64,000 bases of DNA, taken from assembly GCA_028293125.1 (NCBI GenBank), contig JAQGPJ010000021.1, positions 1 to 64,000 on the forward strand, read 5' to 3'. The stretch comes from Verrucomicrobiales bacterium (GTDB lineage Bacteria; Verrucomicrobiota; Verrucomicrobiia; Verrucomicrobiales; V1-33). The notes under the pieces are model-generated. The model did no database searches. It was not told the origin of the DNA and saw nothing but the letters and a program-made list of their open reading frames with translations. Made by a program: the position numbers and the translations under genes. Of this stretch, positions 7,645-19,205 are shown piece after piece. Each line of letters starts with the position of its first letter. Position 1 is the first letter of the stretch.

Positions 7645-8853
7645 ATGAAAAGACGCGGAGCAATCGGACTGGCTATCGGCGGCGGCATGATGGGTATTCC
7701 GGGGTGCCGGAAAGGGGATTCCGCTCCTGGAGGACCGCCGGAACGGGCTAATCCGAATCCGGCGGCGCAAAACATGGCACCGCCACCGGAGGGCCATGAT
7801 CTGGTGCCGGTGCGGGTGGAGGAGAGTCTGGAGATTCGGACCATCGCCGGCCTGCGGCCCTACCGGCCATCAGGGTTTGTGGTGCGGCGGGAGGATGTGT
7901 CAGGAAAGACCCTCGTCCACAACTACGGCCACGGCGGCGGCGGCTTCAGCCTGTCATGGGGATCGGCCCGGCTGGCAGTGGATCTGGCCCTGCCGATGGC
8001 GGGACTGGAGTGCGCCATTGTGGGCGCCGGGATCATGGGGCTGTGCACGGGCCGCCTGCTCCAGCAGCACGGGGCCAAAGTGGCCATTTACGCCAGGGAT
8101 CTGCCGCCGGAGACCACCTCGAATGTGGCGGGAGCCCAGTGGTGGCCCTTCTCCGTGTTCGACAACAGCCGGCGCACGGACGCCTTTGCCCGGCAATACG
8201 TTCAGGCTGCGGAGTTCTCACACCGGTATTTCCAGCAGCACACCGGCCCGGAGTGGGGGGTGAGTTGGATGCCGAACTACTATCTGAGCGACGGGCAGCC
8301 GATGAACGGATGGATCGGAGGGCCGGGCGGCGTGCTGCACGGCCTGCAGACGGACTTCCGCGACTTCGCGCCGGGAGAACATGTGTTTTCCAAAGGCCAC
8401 GCACGGCGCTTTTACAGCATGCTTATCGAGCCATCGGTCTATCTGCCGCGTCTGATTCGGGAATTCCGGGAGGCGGGCGGGGAGATCACGGTGCGGCCCT
8501 TCGCCGCCGCCGCGGAGGTGCTTTCCCTTCCCCAGCCAGTGATTTTCAACTGCGCCGGACTGGGGGCCGGCACCCTTTTCAACGACCCGGAGCTGGTGCC
8601 CATCAAAGGCCAGCTGACCTTTCTGATGCCCCAGCCGGAGGTCCGCTACAACCTGATGAGCGGGGATTGCTACATGTTCCCCCGCTGCGATGGCATCCTC
8701 CTCGGCGGCACCTACGAAACGGGCCAGTGGGATGCCGCCCCGGACCCGCAGGCCAAAGCCCGGATTTTTGCCGCCCAGCGCCGCATCTTCCAGACCATGG
8801 CGGACATGCAGCGGGCCCACCGTGGCTCCGGTGCGGCTCCGGAAAGGATATGA
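7645..8853 (+). CDS. FAD-dependent oxidoreductase, D-amino-acid-oxidase-like with permuted motif order
   Basis: 402 residues. The start at 7645 opens a twin-arginine/lipobox-like leader (MKRRGAIGLAIGGGMMGIPG then C), so it is probably exported. The substrate and FAD-end motifs that normally close a D-amino-acid oxidase come first: GLRPYRP (residues 69-75) and HNYGHGGGGFSLSWG (92-106). The nucleotide-binding VGAGIMGL (126-133) follows, then YARDLPPETTSNVAGAQWWP and a C-terminal FNCAGLGAG plus PIKGQLTF. In canonical DAO the Rossmann G-x-G-x-x-G is at the N-terminus and the R-P-x-R/H-N-Y-G-H-G-G block at the C-terminus. I recall bacterial relatives with this order, so it is likely a real permuted branch rather than an assembly fault. 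Oxidative deamination of D-amino acids is inferred; substrate unknown. Confidence 0.8.
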   Translation: MKRRGAIGLAIGGGMMGIPGCRKGDSAPGGPPERANPNPAAQNMAPPPEGHDLVPVRVEESLEIRTIAGLRPYRPSGFVVRREDVSGKTLVHNYGHGGGGFSLSWGSARLAVDLALPMAGLECAIVGAGIMGLCTGRLLQQHGAKVAIYARDLPPETTSNVAGAQWWPFSVFDNSRRTDAFARQYVQAAEFSHRYFQQHTGPEWGVSWMPNYYLSDGQPMNGWIGGPGGVLHGLQTDFRDFAPGEHVFSKGHARRFYSMLIEPSVYLPRLIREFREAGGEITVRPFAAAAEVLSLPQPVIFNCAGLGAGTLFNDPELVPIKGQLTFLMPQPEVRYNLMSGDCYMFPRCDGILLGGTYETGQWDAAPDPQAKARIFAAQRRIFQTMADMQRAHRGSGAAPERI

Positions 8854-9069
8854 GCGGACAGCTGTTTATCGGAGCCCGTGTTTTCATTTTACACCGAATC
8901 AGCCCAGCTTCACCCAGTTCCAACCCAGGGGATCAGCCTGCCTCATTCCCTCTTAATCCCCCAGCCATGTCAGAGCAGGCCGGGCAGTAAAACCCATTTC
9001 CGGGAAGTTCCGCCACCGTCATGCTTTCCGCTGTTGCGCCCCCTTGGGGACTGACCTTTCTACGCCTCC

Positions 9070-10674
9070 ATGAAGTTCATCTTTTTCACGGGGGGAGTAG
9101 TCAGTTCATTGGGCAAAGGGTTAACGGCGGCCTCCTTGGGCACGCTGCTGGAGTTGCGCGGACTGAAGGTCATCATGCAGAAATTCGACCCGTATCTGAA
9201 TGTGGATCCGGGCACCATGAGCCCCTACCAGCATGGAGAGGTTTATGTGCTGGACGACGGTGCGGAGACGGATCTGGACCTGGGCCACTACGAGCGCTTC
9301 ACCCATTCCAACCTCACCAAGCTCAACAACCTGACCAGCGGCCAAGTGTATCTGAACGTGATCGAGCGCGAGCGCATGGGCGGCTACCAAGGCAAGACGG
9401 TGCAGGTCATCCCCCACATCACGGACGAGATCAAGGCCCGCATCCGCGAGGCCGCCGCCGTCAGTAAAGCCGACGTCATCATCACCGAGATCGGCGGCAC
9501 CACCGGCGACATTGAGGGTCTGCCCTTTTTGGAGGCCATCCGTCAGTTTATGCACGAGGAGGGCACTGAGAACTGTCTTTTTGTTCATGTAACCCTCATT
9601 CCCTTCATCCGCGCCGCTGGCGAGCTGAAGACCAAGCCCACCCAGCAGTCCGTTGCCAAGCTGCGCGAGATCGGCATCCAGCCCCACGTCGTGGTCTGCC
9701 GCACGGAGGACCAGTCGCTGGAGAAGGAAGTGCGCGAGAAGATTTCCCTTTTCTGCAATGTGCCGCTGAAGGCGGTCATTGAGGCCCGGGACGTGAAGTC
9801 GTCCATCTACGAGCTGCCGCTCATGATCTACCGCGAGAAATTCGACGCCCTCGCCTGCGAGATGCTGCACCTGCACACCCGTGAGCCCGATCTTACTGAG
9901 TGGAAGAACTTTGTGAACCGTGTGATCCACCCCACCAAGCACGTCCGCATCGCCGTGGTGGGCAAGTACATCGAACTGCAGGACGCCTACAAGAGTGTGT
10001 ACGAAGCCCTCACCCACGCCGGTGCCATGCATGACTGCGAAGTGCGTCTGGTGCGCGTGGACGCCGAGGATCTGGAGCACAACAATCCCCGGCAGATTCC
10101 CGACGATATTCAGGGCGTGCTGATCCCCGGCGGATTCGGTGACCGCGGCATTGAAGGCAAGATCATCGCCGCCGGCTACGCCCGCGAAAACCGCGTCCCC
10201 TATCTGGGCCTGTGCCTGGGAATGCAAATCGCCACCATCGAGTATGCCCGCAATGTCTGCGGCCTGGCCAACGCCAACAGCACGGAGTTCGCCTCCGATT
10301 CTCCGGATCCCGTCATCTGCCTGATGGAGGAGCAGAAGGAAGTCACGGAATTCGGGGGCAGCATGCGCCTGGGCACTTGGAAGACCGTCATCAAGCCCGG
10401 CAGCCTGGCCCACCGCCTCTACGGCTCCGCCGAAATCAGCGAGCGCCACCGCCACCGCTACGAATTCAACAACGACTACCGCGGCCGTCTGCAGCAGGCC
10501 GGGTTAGTCATCTCCGGCACCAGCCCCGATGACAGCCTCGTGGAGATGATCGAGGTCCCCGACCACCCCTTCTTCATCGCCTCCCAGTTCCACCCCGAGT
10601 TCCTCTCCAAGCCCAACCACCCCCACCCTCTCTTCTCCGGCTTCATCGAGGCCGCGCTGAAGCAGAAGAAGTAG
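9070..10674 (+). CDS. pyrG: CTP synthase
   Basis: 534 residues, full length. It makes CTP from UTP, ATP and glutamine in the cytoplasm. The N-terminal synthetase domain begins [20 protein letters not shown] with the P-loop-like GVVSSLGKG, then [20 protein letters not shown] and [20 protein letters not shown]. The C-terminal class I glutamine amidotransferase domain has [10 protein letters not shown] (nucleophile Cys382) and [11 protein letters not shown] (His508, Glu510). All catalytic residues are present. Alone on its strand; 215 bases separate it from the upstream oxidase. Nothing in the leader suggests attenuation. Confidence 0.98.
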   Translation: MKFIFFTGGVVSSLGKGLTAASLGTLLELRGLKVIMQKFDPYLNVDPGTMSPYQHGEVYVLDDGAETDLDLGHYERFTHSNLTKLNNLTSGQVYLNVIERERMGGYQGKTVQVIPHITDEIKARIREAAAVSKADVIITEIGGTTGDIEGLPFLEAIRQFMHEEGTENCLFVHVTLIPFIRAAGELKTKPTQQSVAKLREIGIQPHVVVCRTEDQSLEKEVREKISLFCNVPLKAVIEARDVKSSIYELPLMIYREKFDALACEMLHLHTREPDLTEWKNFVNRVIHPTKHVRIAVVGKYIELQDAYKSVYEALTHAGAMHDCEVRLVRVDAEDLEHNNPRQIPDDIQGVLIPGGFGDRGIEGKIIAAGYARENRVPYLGLCLGMQIATIEYARNVCGLANANSTEFASDSPDPVICLMEEQKEVTEFGGSMRLGTWKTVIKPGSLAHRLYGSAEISERHRHRYEFNNDYRGRLQQAGLVISGTSPDDSLVEMIEVPDHPFFIASQFHPEFLSKPNHPHPLFSGFIEAALKQKK

Positions 10675-11074
10675 CGGTTGGAAGCCGGCAGCCGGAAACG
10701 ACGGCACGTGGAGAGCAGAGGCGGTGACAGGACGGGGGTTTTCCGCCCTTCCCTCAGCCTGATTTCATTCTTGGAGCTTCACTTTCATCCCGTATTCCCA
10801 TCCTTATACCGGAATCGGCACCGCGTCACTGCTGCTTCAACGGGAGCAGCGGTGACAATGGTGTCGGGCTGAAGCGGGATCCATTCCGGATGCAGCCTTC
10901 ATTACTCTGGCCGGTTCCACCTGCCGGCTTTTTCCTGCATGGGCAAAGTATCCCATTGCCGAGCGCCGCCGGCGGGCAAGCGGTTTCGCTTAAACAAATA
11001 ATGTGCGGATTTCCGATTTCAGTTTAAAAGTGAAACAATAATAAATATCCGATACCAGACTGCGCCTTACTGGC
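10675..11074. other. Intergenic region between pyrG and the next gene
   Basis: About 400 bases. The first part is GC-rich with no clear terminator; the last 90 bases become A+T-rich (around 10990-11060), which is where a promoter for the 11075 gene would be expected. No protein remnant is recognised. Confidence 0.4.
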
Positions 11075-11530
11075 ATGACAGAAGAGGAACTGCTGCAAAA
11101 AATCCACCACGCTTTCCAGTCGGTGGAAAGGCCGTCCCGCATGACCGTTGCGGACGGGGATTTCGAGTGCATGGACAAAGACCGCACACTGCATTCAATG
11201 CGGAAAGGCCAAGTCACTCTGCGGGAGGCATTCAATCCCGGTTATTCCATATTCACTGAGATCCTTCCGGAGGCTCTGGTGTATTTTTTTGAGGATTTTG
11301 CAAAGCTGGCACTGCTCCCACATGATGGAGATGAAGAGTGGTTCGGGGAGCACTTCATGATGTTTCTGGATGACCGCTTCAGGAACAAATGTAACACTTC
11401 GCAAAAGGAAGCGGTTCGCGCCTTTTTGGAGTTCATGCAGCGCAGATTTTGGGCATTGATAAACTGGCATCTCCCTTACCTTAACGCCAACGCTTTCAAA
11501 TACTGGGATCTGACGCTTCCGGAAACCTGA
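11075..11530 (+). CDS. Hypothetical protein, 151 residues (possibly DUF6714-like)
   Basis: A soluble acidic protein starting MTEEELLQKIHHAFQSVERP, with LREAFNPGYSIFTEILPEAL in the middle and a C-terminal FLEFMQRRFWALINWHLPYL. The layout (N-terminal helix with A-F-x-x-V, a leucine-proline-E-A-L segment, C-terminal aromatic helix) recalls the small DUF6714 proteins, but I cannot confirm this without a profile search. No signal peptide. The upstream region is A+T-rich, consistent with its own promoter. It converges on katG, whose terminator lies between the two genes. Confidence 0.6.
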   Translation: MTEEELLQKIHHAFQSVERPSRMTVADGDFECMDKDRTLHSMRKGQVTLREAFNPGYSIFTEILPEALVYFFEDFAKLALLPHDGDEEWFGEHFMMFLDDRFRNKCNTSQKEAVRAFLEFMQRRFWALINWHLPYLNANAFKYWDLTLPET

Positions 11531-11640
11531 GTTTTCCGCAGCAATTGGCTTTTCGATGCTCCGCCACCAGCCGGCTGCCGGCAGCAATTCCGGCTCTGAA
11601 CGCCAATAGGCGGCAAAGCAGGCGAAAGCCAAAAACTCAG

Positions 11641-11674
11641 CAAAAAACCGCCCTCCCGGAAATCGGAAGGGCGG
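11641..11674 (-). terminator. Rho-independent terminator of katG
   Basis: Read on the minus strand, the stem CCGCCCT/AGGGCGG (extended by CCG/CGG past one mismatch, five-base loop) is followed directly by a run of six T residues. It lies about 75 bases after the katG stop and in the right orientation for it. Confidence 0.8.
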
Positions 11675-11748
11675 CTATCTGCAAAGGATCGGGGCTGCGC
11701 CGCGCGGTGGAAGGCCGGTGGCGGCAGCCCCGTTGGGGAGGGATTTGA

Positions 11749-14040
<2,292 letters not shown>

Positions 14041-14109
14041 TCATTGGTGCCGCCCGGATGGGGAGCCGAGGAACAGGGGAAGTCTGGAGGCGGCCGTAGC
14101 ATAGGTGAA

Positions 14110-14146
14110 ATAATTAATTCCTTTACTTGAAATAGGCTGTGCCTAT
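14110..14146 (-). promoter_or_regulatory. OxyR-like operator upstream of katG
   Basis: Four tetranucleotides occur at the exact OxyR spacing: ATAA-N7-CTTT-N7-ATAG-N7-CTAT, against the consensus ATAG-N7-CTAT-N7-ATAG-N7-CTAT (14 of 16 bases). The right half (14132-14146) is a perfect dyad, ATAGGC-TGT-GCCTAT. The site lies 82-118 bases upstream of the katG ATG, where peroxide-responsive activation by OxyR is well known in other bacteria. No oxyR gene is in the window. A weak TATGCT (minus strand, 14103-14098) could be the -10. Confidence 0.6.
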
Positions 14147-14320
14147 GGAAAAACGGAGGCCTGACTGCTCGCCCAACACTGGCCAGGCAGCCGGCCCATC
14201 CGCCAAAGTTCAGCTCAACCGGCGGTCCCTCCCTTCCGAATCCCGTGTGCAAACCCCTTGCCGCGCGCCACACTTCCCTGCCTTGCCGACTGCCATTGCC
14301 GGCGGAAGTTTCAATCCTCC

Positions 14321-14922
14321 ATGCCCTCAACTTCTGAAACTGATCCCATGGAAAAACCCGGTCATTCCAGCAGGCAGATGCCCCGGAAAGAGCGTGCGGA
14401 ACTGCTCGCCACGCTGAAAGAGCGCTTCGCCCAAAACATGACCCGCCATCGGGGTGTGGAGTGGGCGGCAGTGGAGGCTAGGCTGGAATCCAGTCCCGAA
14501 AAGCTGTGGTCCCTGCACGAAATGGAGCGCACCGGCGGCGAACCGGACGTGACCGGCCATGATTCAGAGACAGGCGAATACCTCTTCTGCGACTGCTCCC
14601 CGGAATCCCCTCCAGGCCGCCGCCGCATCTGTTATGACCGGGAGGCGCTGGGGTCCCGAAAGGAGCACAGACCCGGAACCAGCGCCTTGGACATGGCGGC
14701 CGCGATGGGCATCCAAATGCTGGATGAGGAGCAGTACCGCGCACTTCAGACTCTGGGCAGCTTCGACACCAAAACCTCCAGCTGGTGTGGACACCCGCTG
14801 ACATGCGGAAACTGGGCGGTGCCCTCTTCTGCGACCGCCGCTTTGGGCGCGTGTTTGTCTATCACAACGGCGCGCAGTCCTATTACAGTGTGCGGGCCTT
14901 CCGCGGGATGCTGCGAGTGTGA
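14321..14922 (+). pseudogene. DUF4256 protein gene with one frameshift
   Basis: The frame from 14321 (or ATG 14348) gives the conserved DUF4256 core: ERAELLATLKERFAQNMTRH, EKLWSLHEMERTGGEPDVTG, RRICYDREALGSRKEHRPG, ALDMAAAMGIQMLDEEQYRA and GSFDTKTSSW. At about 14781 the frame breaks. One base missing after TCCAGCTGG would restore VWTPADMRKLGGALFCDRRF, then GRVFVYHNGAQSYYSVRAF and RGMLRV with TGA at 14920-14922, the expected family C-terminus. So the gene is intact except for a single-base deletion, which could be biological or a base-call error. DUF4256 proteins are small cytoplasmic proteins of unknown function. The uninterrupted frame would instead run on to 14962 with a nonsense tail. Confidence 0.85.
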
Positions 14923-15028
14923 GGCCCAGGCTTCTTTTTCCACTCTCCGGAGGCATGGCTGAAATCCCCGCCGCCGGCCTGACAGGACTTGATTCCCCTC
15001 CTGGGGCACCGGAGACTGCGCGCCCGCC

Positions 15029-17638
15029 ATGAGTTACCCCTCCGCTGCCGCCACCGCCGCATCCGCCCTGCCCATCTATGAGATCGAACCCGCCCTGCTC
15101 GCCGCCTGGCGGGCCGCAGGGGAGCGCCGGCGGTTTGTGATCGAAGCCCCCACGGGATCCGGCAAGTCCACGCAGCTGCCGCAGATGCTCTCCCGGCACG
15201 GCCTGCTGGGGAACGGGGAGGTGGTCATCCTGCAGCCCCGGCGCATTGCCGCCCGCATGCTGGCCCGCCGGGTGGCGGAGGAGATGGGCGTGCGCCTGGG
15301 CGACGAGGTGGGTTATCAGGTGCGGTTTGAGAATGTGACCGGCAACCGCACCCGCATCCGCTTCGTCACGGAGGGCATCCTGCTGCGGCAGCTGATGGAC
15401 GATCCGTCCCTGCGCGGGATCAGCGCCGTGATTTTCGATGAATTCCACGAGCGCCATCTCTATGGCGACATCACCCTGGCGCGCTGCCTGGAGGTGCAGG
15501 AGAAATCACGGCCCGACCTGTCCCTGCTGGTCATGTCCGCCACGCTTCAGACAGAGGCGCTGAAGTCCTATCTGGAGCCCGCCACCCACTTGGTCAGCGC
15601 CGGGCGCACCTTTCCCGTGACCGTGCGCTACGCGCCGCAGCGGGCGCAGGTGCGCGGGGAGATCTGGGACCACGCCGCGCGTGTCTGCGGCGAGGCTCTG
15701 GCCAGCCAGCCGGAGGGGCATGTGCTCATCTTCATGCCCGGCGCTTTTGAAATCCGGAAAACCATGGAGGCCCTGGGCCGGGAGAAATGGGCGCGCGGTT
15801 TTGACATTCTGCCGCTGCACGGGGAGCTGACACCCGCCCAGCAGGACGCCGCCGTGGGCAGTGGCGGCCAGCGGCGCATCATCGTCTCCACCAATGTGGC
15901 GGAGACCTCCCTGACCATCGACGGCGTGCGCATGGTGATCGACAGCGGCTTGGCCCGCCTGGCCGCCTGGGACGTGAACCGCGGCATCAACACCCTGACC
16001 ATTCAGAACATCGCCCGGTCCAGCGCCGACCAGCGCGCGGGCCGCGCCGGACGCACCGCCGCCGGGGAGTGCTGGCGGCTTTGGAGCGAGAATGACCATG
16101 GCCGCCGCCCCGCCGCGGAGGTGCCGGAAATTCTGCGCCTGGATCTGGCGGAGGTGGTGCTCACCCTTCATGCCGCCGGCGTGGGTGATCTGGCCGGCTT
16201 CCGCTGGTTCGAGGCTCCGGATCCCAAATCGCTGGACCGCGCCAATGTGCTCCTGGAGCAACTGGGTGCCCTGCGGCCGGAGGACAGTGCGGCCGGTTCC
16301 GGGTCCGGCTCCGTTTCCACCGGTGGCGGGCAGTCATTGATCCTGACAGGCGAGGGCCGCCGTCTGACGCGCTACCCGCTGCACCCGCGGCAGGCCCGCC
16401 TGATGGAGGCCGCTGCGGAATACGGCTGCATCCCCGCCATGGCTCTTATCACCGCCCTGCAGCAGGGCCGCTCCCTGTTTGTCAAAGGCACAGGCGAACC
16501 GTGGCGGAAATTCAGCACGCCGGACGACGACAGTGATTTCCTGCCCCTGCTGCGCGGCTGGCAGGCGGCGGCGGAGCGGAATTTCCACCCCGACGCCTGC
16601 GGCCAGATGTCGCTGAACGGGCGGGCCGCCTCCGAGGCCGGACGCCTGGCCGCCCAGCTGACCGGCATCGCCGGCGCGCGGCGCGACACCCCGCTGGAGA
16701 TCCCGGACGGGGAGTCCCTGGCCAAGTGCCTGCTTTCCGGCTACTCCGACCAGGTGGCCCGCCGCACCAGCACCGGCAGCGGCGCCTGCGATGTCGTGGG
16801 CGGCCGCCGCGGCGCGGCCTCCAAGGAGAGCGTAGTGCGCGGCTCCATGCTCCTCGTGGCCGCCGAGATCGCGGAGGTGCAAGGCCGGGATCTCAATGTG
16901 AATCTGAATCTCCTGACAGAGATCACGGAGGACTGGCTGGGCGATCTTTTCCCGGAGGATTTCCATTTGGAGCGCGCCCCGTTTTTTGACGCCCAGCAGC
17001 GGCGCGTCAGCCAACGCGAGCGGGTGCGCTTCCGTGATCTGATCCTGCGCGACCGCCAGTCCGGCGAGGCCGAGCCCCACGCCGCCGCCGCCATCCTGGC
17101 TGATGAGGTGCTGCGGGGCAATCTGACGCTCAATGAGTGGAATGACGCCACCCGGCAGTGGCTGGCCCGCTTGGACTTTCTGCGCCGCGCCATGCCCGAT
17201 CTGGAGGTGCCGGAGTTCACCCCCGAGGACCACCGCCTGGTGCTGGAGAGCCTCTTCGACGGTTGCCGCACCTACAAGGAGATCAAGGACCTGCCTCCCC
17301 TGCCCGCCCTCCGCGACTGGCTGGGCCATCAGAAGGCAGCTGCTTTGGACCGCCACGCCCCGGAGCGCATCGCCACCGACGGCGGCAAGATGGTCAAAAT
17401 CGACTACACCCGCCCGGAGGAGCCGAGCGTCGCCGTCTTTATCCAGCAGCTCTACTCCCAGCGCGACACCCCCAAAATCGCCAACGGCCGCGTTCCCTTG
17501 GTCCTCAGCATCATGGCCCCCAACCACCGCCCCATTCAAGTCACCCGCGACCTCGCCGGCTTCTGGAAAAATCACTACCCGGCCATCAAAAAGGAGATGG
17601 AGCGCCGCTACCCCCGGCACGAGTGGCGGGCAATGTGA
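15029..17638 (+). CDS. hrpB: ATP-dependent helicase HrpB (DEAH/RHA family)
   Basis: 869 residues. Walker A is APTGSGKST (residues 40-48) and the motif II box is DEFH (137-140), the HrpB variant, followed by VMSATL (motif III), STNVAETSLTIDGV and QRAGRAGRTAAG (motif VI). The HA2 helicase-associated region follows, and the diagnostic HrpB C-terminus is present: VPLVLSIMAPNHRPIQVTRD then LAGFWKNHYPAIKKEMERRY. Length is normal for HrpB. Bacterial HrpB is a presumed RNA helicase; in some species it affects mRNA processing, but its target here is unknown. It stands alone on its strand. Confidence 0.95.
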   Translation: MSYPSAAATAASALPIYEIEPALLAAWRAAGERRRFVIEAPTGSGKSTQLPQMLSRHGLLGNGEVVILQPRRIAARMLARRVAEEMGVRLGDEVGYQVRFENVTGNRTRIRFVTEGILLRQLMDDPSLRGISAVIFDEFHERHLYGDITLARCLEVQEKSRPDLSLLVMSATLQTEALKSYLEPATHLVSAGRTFPVTVRYAPQRAQVRGEIWDHAARVCGEALASQPEGHVLIFMPGAFEIRKTMEALGREKWARGFDILPLHGELTPAQQDAAVGSGGQRRIIVSTNVAETSLTIDGVRMVIDSGLARLAAWDVNRGINTLTIQNIARSSADQRAGRAGRTAAGECWRLWSENDHGRRPAAEVPEILRLDLAEVVLTLHAAGVGDLAGFRWFEAPDPKSLDRANVLLEQLGALRPEDSAAGSGSGSVSTGGGQSLILTGEGRRLTRYPLHPRQARLMEAAAEYGCIPAMALITALQQGRSLFVKGTGEPWRKFSTPDDDSDFLPLLRGWQAAAERNFHPDACGQMSLNGRAASEAGRLAAQLTGIAGARRDTPLEIPDGESLAKCLLSGYSDQVARRTSTGSGACDVVGGRRGAASKESVVRGSMLLVAAEIAEVQGRDLNVNLNLLTEITEDWLGDLFPEDFHLERAPFFDAQQRRVSQRERVRFRDLILRDRQSGEAEPHAAAAILADEVLRGNLTLNEWNDATRQWLARLDFLRRAMPDLEVPEFTPEDHRLVLESLFDGCRTYKEIKDLPPLPALRDWLGHQKAAALDRHAPERIATDGGKMVKIDYTRPEEPSVAVFIQQLYSQRDTPKIANGRVPLVLSIMAPNHRPIQVTRDLAGFWKNHYPAIKKEMERRYPRHEWRAM

Positions 17639-17798
17639 GTGAGGTGGCCAAAGCCGGGACGGCTGCCTCCGCCGTCCATAATTTCTGTGGAGGAACCGGT
17701 TGAATCCAAGGCGGAGACGTATTTTTATGAAAAATTCATAAATTGGATGAAAAATGCCGGTTCCGGAGCCTCTTTGAAGGTCTGCTGTTCGCTTTTTT

Positions 17799-19079
17799 AT
17801 GATCAAACGTCCTTTTGTGATTCATTTTGTATGGGGAGCCATTGCGGCGGGAGCCTGGTGGCTGGGCGGCTGGAATGAGATCCCGGATGGGACGACCGGA
17901 CTATGGGCAAAGGAGGTAATTGGTATGCAGCATAAGGCAAGGGGGGTGGGGACGGTCTCCGGACCCGCAGCCCGGATGCTGGGAGAGGCGAGCCTCGGAG
18001 CAACCGCTGGCTGGCTCGCAAAATGGAGTGGTGGAAACGGCGCAATCTCTGCGGAAAACATGACGGCGGCACTAATGGAGGCACTGGGCGATCCGGATTC
18101 CGTGCGCGGTATGCGGCACTTCACGCATTTGCTGGAATGCCTGACAGCGGAGAATGCACCGGCGGCGCTCATGGCATTGAAAAATCACTCCGGTCCGCCT
18201 GAAACGGCGCTGTGGGTCAGCATGTTTTGCACCGCATGGGGAGCGAAAGCCGGGGCGGCGGCACTGGAAGGGGTGACGGCGGGGAACGACCGCGGGGCGG
18301 CGATGCTGGGCTGGGCACGCAGTGATCCGGCGGCGGCGGCACAATGGCTGGCGGCACTGACGGAGGAGACGGATGATGACACCCGTCGCGGGCTGCAGCG
18401 AAGCCTGCTGCGCGGCATGGCGCGGAGCAATCCGCAGGCGGCCATCAACCACATCGCGGCAATCACTGCGGGTGATCGCGGAGATTTAATTCGTGCAGTA
18501 ACGATGGAGCAGATGTCGCACGGGCTTCCGGCGACGGCGCAGTGGGCGGCCGGACTGGCGGATACTGAGATGCGCGCCTCCGCACTGGAAGCCGTGGCAC
18601 GCCATTACATGCAGGTGGACCCGTCGTCGGGCATGGCATGGGCGGCGGAAAAAGCCGTCACGTCGGAGATGCGGCAGGCGGTGGGACGGGTGGCGGACCG
18701 GATTGCCGATAAGGATGTAACGGCCGCCTTGAATTGGACAAGGCAATTGCCGCCCGGGCCGGGGCAGGAGGAGGCGTACCAGCAGGTCTTCAGTGAATGG
18801 GCGCGCAAGGATCCCATGGCTTCCAGTCAGGAACTGCTGCGCATGCCGCAGGGGCAGGAGCGGGATAATGCAATCCATTCGTTTGCGGGCAGCGTGGCCA
18901 GGGAAAGCCCGGAGGACGCCATCGTGTGGGCGACAGCGATTGGTGATCCGGAACTGCGCCTCGACACTCAGATTGATGTGGCGAGGAAATGGAATGAGGC
19001 GTCTCCGGAGGTGGCGCGGACGTGGATTGTTGCGAATCTGCCGGCGGAAGCCCGGGAGAAGGCGCTGACGAAGGATTAA
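17799..19079 (+). CDS. Membrane-anchored or exported helical-repeat hypothetical protein
   Basis: 426 residues. The N-terminus MIKRPFVIHFVWGAIAAGAW is a short cytoplasmic stretch and hydrophobic segment, so the protein is exported or anchored. The body is degenerate helical repeats of about 30-40 residues keyed on tryptophan and alanine: AMLGWARSDPAAAAQWLAAL, AQWAAGLADTEMRASALEAV, SSGMAWAAEKAVTSEMRQAV, AALNWTRQLP and AIVWATAIGDPELRLDTQID. The scaffold resembles other solenoids used for binding. It is similar in style to the product at 1465-2739. No catalytic motif. Convergent with the YihY gene. Confidence 0.72.
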   Translation: MIKRPFVIHFVWGAIAAGAWWLGGWNEIPDGTTGLWAKEVIGMQHKARGVGTVSGPAARMLGEASLGATAGWLAKWSGGNGAISAENMTAALMEALGDPDSVRGMRHFTHLLECLTAENAPAALMALKNHSGPPETALWVSMFCTAWGAKAGAAALEGVTAGNDRGAAMLGWARSDPAAAAQWLAALTEETDDDTRRGLQRSLLRGMARSNPQAAINHIAAITAGDRGDLIRAVTMEQMSHGLPATAQWAAGLADTEMRASALEAVARHYMQVDPSSGMAWAAEKAVTSEMRQAVGRVADRIADKDVTAALNWTRQLPPGPGQEEAYQQVFSEWARKDPMASSQELLRMPQGQERDNAIHSFAGSVARESPEDAIVWATAIGDPELRLDTQIDVARKWNEASPEVARTWIVANLPAEAREKALTKD

Positions 19080-19205
19080 AAGGCGGCAGTACCGAGCACC
19101 GCCATGACGAGCTGCAGCAAGTGACCCGGTTTTCGGAGTTCACCACAATACTCAGACCGCGAAAATCAGGAGATTTCAGCCAGCCAGGCTCTCAGGCCAT
19201 GGATA

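Noticed and set aside
9121-10455. Long minus-strand frame opposite pyrG (444 residues)
   Set aside because: Shadow of the pyrG coding frame; the product is repetitive Gly/Ala/Asp sequence without family motifs.
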